From contig JBOGFC010000032.1 of the NCBI GenBank assembly GCA_050742155.1, forward strand, positions 1-32,856: a DNA stretch of 32,856 nt, in the 5' to 3' direction. Positions 29,707-32,856 of this stretch are shown one piece after another (the first letter of the stretch is position 1; the number at the start of each line of letters is the position of its first letter). The notes under the pieces are model-generated. The model was not told the origin of the DNA. It made no database searches and was given only the letters and a program-made list of their open reading frames with translations. The translations under genes and the position numbers were made by a program. This DNA comes from JBOGFC01 sp050742155. GTDB lineage: Bacteria; Actinomycetota; Acidimicrobiia; Spongiisociales; JALYHC01.

Positions 29707-30561
29707 TCCAGGCGCTCGGGCCCGGAGCAGCACGTATTCCATCATCCTCCGCCGCCACAAGAGCGCCCACTGACGCAACGCCAACCGGGCTGCCAGCTGC
29801 AGGACTGGGGGGAGCTCCGGTCGATCCTCCAGGCGCTGCCGGGTGAGCGACAGCACCTGGTCGAACACCCGGTGGCCGACCGGCTCGACCTCTACGTCGA
29901 CCAGGTCGGCCTTCTCGGCGAGCCGAGCCACCTCAGGCCAGGAGGCCAGTGCCGATCTTCGCAGGCCCCAGAACCGCATCAGGCCGAGGGCGGCCAACAA
30001 CTCGGCCGGCGTCCGAGGGGCCCGCTCGGCGGTGACGTCGGACATGGAGAGCACCCCACCGGGCCGCAGCACCCGGCGCACCTCCCGGAAGAAGGCCTCC
30101 CGGGAGGCGAAGTGGAAGGCGGCCTCCACGCTGATCACCCCGTCGGCGCTCCGGTCGGCCAACGGGAGGCGGACCGCGTCGCCCACCACCGGCCGGGCCC
30201 GGGCCTCGGCCAGCGGCCCTCGCCCGGCCCGGAGCTGTGATTCGGTGATGTTGAGCGCCACCAGGAGGCGGGGCCGGGCCACCCGGGCGATGACCGGGTC
30301 CTGCACGCCCAGCCCGTTCCCGACGTCGACGATCACTCCCCCCTCGGGAAGCCGGGCGCTGAGTGTCTCCACCAGGCGTCGCACCGCACGGGGCGCTTCG
30401 TCAGGATCGCCCGGCCCCTCCCACAGGCCCAGGTTTAGCCAGCCCGGGGCCGGGGCGAGCGGGAAGTCGGCGCCCAGGCTGTCGTAGACGACCACCGCCG
30501 GATGCCGGCTCATGCGGAAGAGCTGGCCTAGATGACGGAGTCGGGCGCGGGTGAGCTGCAC
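29704..30561 (-). CDS. Class I SAM-dependent methyltransferase
   Basis: A 285-aa protein. The SAM-binding motif I is VIVDVGNGLGVQDP (77-89), followed by LLVALNITESQL for motif post-I, PVVGDAVRLPLADRSADGVISVEAAFHF for motifs II/III and VLRPGGVLSMSDV for the following strand. The arrangement fits the UbiE/sterol/tocopherol methyltransferase group acting on small molecules. The C-terminal Arg/Leu-rich region (LRQWALLWRRRMMEYVLL) is amphipathic and may touch membrane. GTG 30561 is chosen because a TAGCGT box lies 9 nt upstream; ATG 30513 is an alternative that would lose the basic N-terminus. Confidence 0.85.
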   Translation of the reverse strand: MQLTRARLRHLGQLFRMSRHPAVVVYDSLGADFPLAPAPGWLNLGLWEGPGDPDEAPRAVRRLVETLSARLPEGGVIVDVGNGLGVQDPVIARVARPRLLVALNITESQLRAGRGPLAEARARPVVGDAVRLPLADRSADGVISVEAAFHFASREAFFREVRRVLRPGGVLSMSDVTAERAPRTPAELLAALGLMRFWGLRRSALASWPEVARLAEKADLVDVEVEPVGHRVFDQVLSLTRQRLEDRPELPPVLQLAARLALRQWALLWRRRMMEYVLLRARAPG

Positions 30562-30570
30562 GGCTCCGCC

Positions 30571-30576
30571 ACGCTA
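30571..30576 (-). promoter_or_regulatory. -10 hexamer of a probable leaderless promoter
   Basis: On the minus strand TAGCGT lies 9 nt upstream of GTG 30561. GGAG is in the spacer but only 2 nt from the start. Confidence 0.38.
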
Positions 30577-30630
30577 CCGGGTTGGGCGGGCCGCCTAGTA
30601 AGGTCTAGGGGACGCGAGAGAGTGGAAGGT

Positions 30631-30936
30631 ATGGCCGAGAAGACCAAGCTGATGGTGTGGATCGATCAGGATCTCTGCACCGGCGACGGCATCTGCGAGG
30701 AGATCTGCCCGGATGTCTTCATCGCTCGCGACGACGGGCTGTGGATCGTCAAGGAAGAGGCCAAGCACTTCGGCCGGACGGTCATCTTCAATGGGAGTGA
30801 CGCCCCCGACGGAGCGCGCGGCATGGCTCGTATCCCCGACTCGCTCATCCAGGACGCCATCGAGGCGGCCGAGGAGTGCCCCGGCGACTGCATCATGATC
30901 GAGCCGTTCAGCGAATCGGCGGTTCACTCCGGTTAG
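30631..30936 (+). CDS. Small ferredoxin
   Basis: A 101-aa acidic iron-sulfur protein. Cysteines are at 16, 22, 26, 83 and 87: DLCTGDGICEEICPDVF near the start and EECPGDCIMIE near the end. The C-x5-C-x3-C-P ... C-P arrangement is that of actinobacterial 3Fe-4S or 4Fe-4S ferredoxins that serve cytochromes P450 or other oxidoreductases, with about 25 extra residues between the two halves. A GGAAGG site precedes ATG 30631 closely. It lies 12 nt before the molybdoenzyme gene on the same strand and could be its electron partner, which is inference. Confidence 0.88.
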   Translation: MAEKTKLMVWIDQDLCTGDGICEEICPDVFIARDDGLWIVKEEAKHFGRTVIFNGSDAPDGARGMARIPDSLIQDAIEAAEECPGDCIMIEPFSESAVHSG

Positions 30937-30948
30937 CAGGCTGCGGGC

Positions 30949-32037
30949 ATGCACGACTTGGTGTCCGGCTCTCCCGACATCACCCTGGCCGAACTCAGGC
31001 TGGCCGCCCGTAACCACGGCATGCCGCTCGAGGCGCTCCGCTACGACATCACCCCGGCCGGCCTCCACTACCTGCTGATCCACTTCGACATCCCGCACGT
31101 GGAGGTGTCCGGCTGGGCGCTCACCATCGACGGCCATGTCGAGCGGGCGCTGAGGCTGAGCCTGAACGATCTACGGGCTCGCCCCGCCGTCACCCAGGCG
31201 ATCACCCTGGAGTGCGCCGGCAACGGACGAGCGCGCCTCTCTCCCCGGCCGATCAGCCAGCCCTGGTTGGAAGAGGCGGTGGGCACGGCCGAGTGGACGG
31301 GTACTCCGCTGGCTCCGCTGCTGGAGGAGGCCGGCCTGCGGGAAGGGGCAGAGGAGGTGCTCTTCACCGGCCTCGACCGCGGGATCCAGGCTGAGGTTGA
31401 GCAGTCCTATCAGCGGAGCCTTCCCCTCGATGAGGCTCTCCGTCCCGAGGTGATCCTGGCCTATGAGATGAACGGCTGGACGCTCCTGCCCCAACACGGG
31501 TTCCCGCTGCGGGTGATCGTGCCCGGCTGGTACGGGATGACCAGCGTCAAGTGGCTCGACCGCATCACGGTCCTCAGCGAGCCATTCGCCGGCTACCAGC
31601 AGGCGGAGGCCTATCGCCTCACGCAGGCCGAGGGCGACCCGGGCTTTCCGGTCACCCGCATCCAGCCCCGCTCGCTCATGATCCCTCCGGGCATGCCCGA
31701 CTTCTTGACTCGGCGGCGCTTCGTCAAGCCCGGCACGTTGCTGATCCAGGGCCGGGCCTGGTCGGGATGGGCGCCGGTGGTCCGGGTGGAGGTGAGCGTC
31801 GACGGCGGTGAGAGCTGGGAGGAGGCCGACCTGGGCCAGCCGGTCTCGGCCTACGGGTGGGCGCCGTGGAGCTTCACCTGGGAGGCCGCACCGGGGGAGC
31901 ACCGCCTCGCCTCGCGTGCCCACGACCGGGCCGGCAACATGCAACCGGTCGACCAGCCCTGGAACCTGCAGGGTATGGCCAACAACATGGTGCAGTGGGT
32001 GGAGGTGGTGGTGCGGGGGTCCGAGCTTCCCCGTTAG
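30949..32037 (+). CDS. Sulfite oxidase family molybdopterin enzyme
   Basis: A 362-aa protein. The Mo-pterin domain (about 30-235) has the family's cysteine ligand Cys89 in ITLECAGNGR, WTGTPLAPLLEEAG, and LLPQHGFPLRVIVPGWYGMTSVKWL in order. Residues about 245-355 match the Mo-co dimerisation Ig-like domain (VRVEVSVDGGESWEEADLG, WSFTWEA). No Tat or Sec signal is seen at the start, so it appears cytoplasmic unless the start is wrong, and no heme domain is fused. It probably oxidises sulfite or a related oxyanion, or acts as a reductase; the substrate is not determined. It is cotranscribed with the ferredoxin and followed by a strong hairpin. Confidence 0.9.
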   Translation: MHDLVSGSPDITLAELRLAARNHGMPLEALRYDITPAGLHYLLIHFDIPHVEVSGWALTIDGHVERALRLSLNDLRARPAVTQAITLECAGNGRARLSPRPISQPWLEEAVGTAEWTGTPLAPLLEEAGLREGAEEVLFTGLDRGIQAEVEQSYQRSLPLDEALRPEVILAYEMNGWTLLPQHGFPLRVIVPGWYGMTSVKWLDRITVLSEPFAGYQQAEAYRLTQAEGDPGFPVTRIQPRSLMIPPGMPDFLTRRRFVKPGTLLIQGRAWSGWAPVVRVEVSVDGGESWEEADLGQPVSAYGWAPWSFTWEAAPGEHRLASRAHDRAGNMQPVDQPWNLQGMANNMVQWVEVVVRGSELPR

Positions 32038-32038
32038 C

Positions 32039-32086
32039 TTCTTGCGTGAGAAATAGCCCGCCGGCGGTCTGGAACTCACGCAAGAA
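32039..32086 (+). terminator. 12-bp inverted repeat after the sulfite oxidase gene
   Basis: TTCTTGCGTGAG (32039-32050) and CTCACGCAAGAA (32075-32086) form a perfect 12-bp stem starting 2 nt after the stop codon. The 24-nt loop contains its own small palindrome (CCGCCGGCGG). It may be a terminator; given what follows it may also be a recombination-associated inverted repeat. Confidence 0.55.
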
Positions 32087-32112
32087 CGGGAAGGGGGGAG
32101 GCAGGCGCGAAG

Positions 32113-32171
32113 CGGAGGCGGACGGGAATCGAACCCGCCGGGGACCTTACGACCCCCCACCGGTTCTGAAG
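32113..32171 (-). tRNA. selC: 3' half of tRNA-Sec (anticodon loop to discriminator); likely att-site remnant
   Basis: Read on the minus strand: a CTTCAGA loop with anticodon TCA (32171-32165), ACCGG as 3' anticodon-stem strand, a long variable arm based on GGGG and CCCC, a T-arm GCGGG-TTCGATT-CCCGT (32138-32122), an 8-nt acceptor strand CCGCCTCC (32121-32114) and discriminator G at 32113. The 8-nt acceptor plus 5-bp T-stem, the G-T pair at the T-stem base and the long variable arm all match tRNA-Sec; it aligns almost base for base with the same half of E. coli selC from memory. The 5' half is not recognisable: the strand facing ACCGG is TCGAA, and the acceptor partner is absent, except for GGA-CTG-GGCGG at 32208-32198, which has a 3-nt insertion. 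CCA is not encoded. Confidence 0.6.
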
Positions 32172-32184
32172 TTCGAGAACGTCC

Positions 32185-32508
32185 GTGCTGCCTGGTGCCG
32201 CCCAGTCCATCCAGGCGAGCTCAGGAACCAATCCATCGGATCCATCCCCTGAGAGGTCGCGGGATAATAAGCACAGCAGCGCAGAGGGAGGCAAGGAAGA
32301 GGAGCCACCTGCGCCGCAGCCGAATGCCGACCTCTTTCATCTTTACCACCCGGACACCGGTGATCACTTCGTGACGATGAGCTCAAGCACCGCGAACCAG
32401 AAACAGGCGTCGGGATACGAGCTGATTGTTGAAGGAGGAGTCTTCTCAGATCAAGTCAAGGGAACAGTGGCGATTGGTGTGGACGATCACGGAAATCCCC
32501 ACCCTTAG
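32185..32508 (+). pseudogene. DUF5648-like fragment, probably cut by an IS insertion
   Basis: The frame encodes up to 107 aa but only the last 60 look like protein: LFHLYHPDTGDHFVTMSSST followed by ASGYELIVEGGVFSD. The Y-x-P-x-T-G-D-H-F-x-T block is typical of DUF5648-type repeats found in secreted hydrolases and surface proteins. The residues before it are low-complexity and there is no signal peptide or ribosome binding site, so the 5' end is missing. The last ten codons lie within the putative IS left end (from about 32478), suggesting the insertion also removed the 3' end. Base composition is more AT-rich than in the neighbours. Confidence 0.45.
32487..32503 (+). repeat. Direct repeat copy 1 at the IS left end
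   Basis: TCACGGAAATCCCCACC is repeated exactly at 32544-32560. IS21 elements often carry multiple repeats near their ends as transposase binding sites. Confidence 0.6.
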
Positions 32509-32543
32509 GGCCTCCAGCGTCAAGTAATTCCCCAGGCCCAGCG

Positions 32544-32560
32544 TCACGGAAATCCCCACC
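32544..32560 (+). repeat. Direct repeat copy 2 at the IS left end
   Basis: Exact copy of the 17-nt unit at 32487-32503, start-to-start distance 57 nt. CCAGCGTCA also appears upstream of each half of this segment. Confidence 0.6.
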
Positions 32561-32616
32561 TCGGGTCCCTTGGGCACAGAACATCCCTTCCCGTCCCGGA
32601 GACGAGGAGGGAGAAG

Positions 32617-32856
32617 ATGGCAAGGAGGCACTTCGAGGTGATCGACATCCAAGAGATCCTGGTCCACTGGTATGCGGGTCGGCCCAAGGCCGAGGTGGCC
32701 CGCAGCCTGGGGGTGGACCGAAAGACCGTGCGCCGCTACGTGGAAGCGGCGGAGGCGGTGGGCTACCGGCCGGGGGGCCCGCCGGTGGGAGAGGCCGAGT
32801 GGGCGGCCAGGGTGAGGGAGTGGTTCCCCGAGCTGGTGGTGCCCGAGCTTCGCTCG
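32617..32856 (+). CDS. istA: IS21-family transposase IstA, 3'-truncated by the window end
   Basis: Eighty codons are visible, open to the last base. ATG 32617 follows GAGGAGGGA. Residues 20-42 contain a helix-turn-helix (PKAEVARSLGVDRKTVRRYV) as in the N-terminus of IstA, followed by the linker GYRPGGPPVGEAEW and the REWFPELVVPELR segment. IstA would carry a DDE catalytic domain further on and work with an IstB helper ATPase. Codon use is like that of the rest of the window, so the element need not be a recent arrival from a distant genome. Confidence 0.82.
   Translation, partial: MARRHFEVIDIQEILVHWYAGRPKAEVARSLGVDRKTVRRYVEAAEAVGYRPGGPPVGEAEWAARVREWFPELVVPELRS

Larger units (their letters stand above)
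32478..32856 (+). mobile_element. IS21-family insertion sequence, left end and start of istA
   Basis: A TGTGGACG start near 32478, two direct repeats and an IstA start codon at 32617 fit the left part of an IS21-type element. The right part, istB and the other end lie outside the window, so family placement rests on the transposase N-terminus and the repeat layout. Confidence 0.55.

Noticed and set aside
30582..30604. Promoter for the ferredoxin gene made of TTGGGC and TAAGGT
   Set aside because: Spacing of 11 nt is too short for a sigma-70-type promoter.
32113..32208. Complete functional tRNA-Sec
   Set aside because: The strand opposite ACCGG does not pair and the 5' acceptor has a 3-nt insertion at best; called a 3' half instead, with the full model kept as an alternative.

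Overview
High-GC bacterial DNA, most likely from an actinomycetote (Acidimicrobiia or a neighbouring class; I cannot place it more finely). Support: many GTG starts, an F420-type LLM oxidoreductase, an actinobacterial-style caa3 oxidase cluster, and at least ten genes whose start codon lies only 6-9 nt downstream of a TANNNT hexamer, the signature of leaderless transcription.

Layout. 1-1750: end of a PLP-dependent desulfhydrase/deaminase-like gene, a DUF1801 protein, and a decayed UvrA-like gene. 1750-4959: a 1069-aa signalling protein (zinc ribbon, class III nucleotidyl cyclase, STAND-type ATPase, TPR). 4987-7873 (minus): a secreted protein with curlin-like Asn/Gln repeats and a secreted subtilisin, separated by a perfect hairpin. 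7926-9628: a PfkB-fold kinase homologue that has lost its catalytic Asp, and a divergent membrane protein. 9653-17022: a complete caa3 cytochrome oxidase locus: thioredoxin-fold lipoprotein, subunits II (with heme c), I, III and IV, and the CtaG assembly factor on minus; a fused heme A/heme O synthase divergently on plus. 17100-22156: Lgt, aconitase, GC-rich palindromic repeats, a frameshifted CDF metal transporter, chorismate mutase and an LLM oxidoreductase. 22164-24829: an amino-acid permease with two Usp domains and a small membrane ORF. 24828-29205: a lone cyclic-nucleotide-binding protein, a 1251-aa transmembrane protein (ATPase and TPR inside, PQQ-type beta-propeller outside) and the stump of a cyclase gene. 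29217-32037: SnoaL-like protein, methyltransferase, ferredoxin and a sulfite-oxidase-family molybdoenzyme.

32038-32856 looks like the edge of a mobile region: a terminator-like hairpin, the 3' half of a selenocysteine tRNA on minus (anticodon loop to discriminator), a truncated DUF5648-like ORF, paired direct repeats resembling an IS21-family left end, and the start of istA.

The oxidase, heme A/O synthases and thioredoxin-fold lipoprotein form one functional unit (terminal respiration). The two large ATPase/TPR proteins, the cyclase and its stump, and the cyclic-nucleotide-binding protein suggest cyclic-nucleotide signalling; that link is inference.
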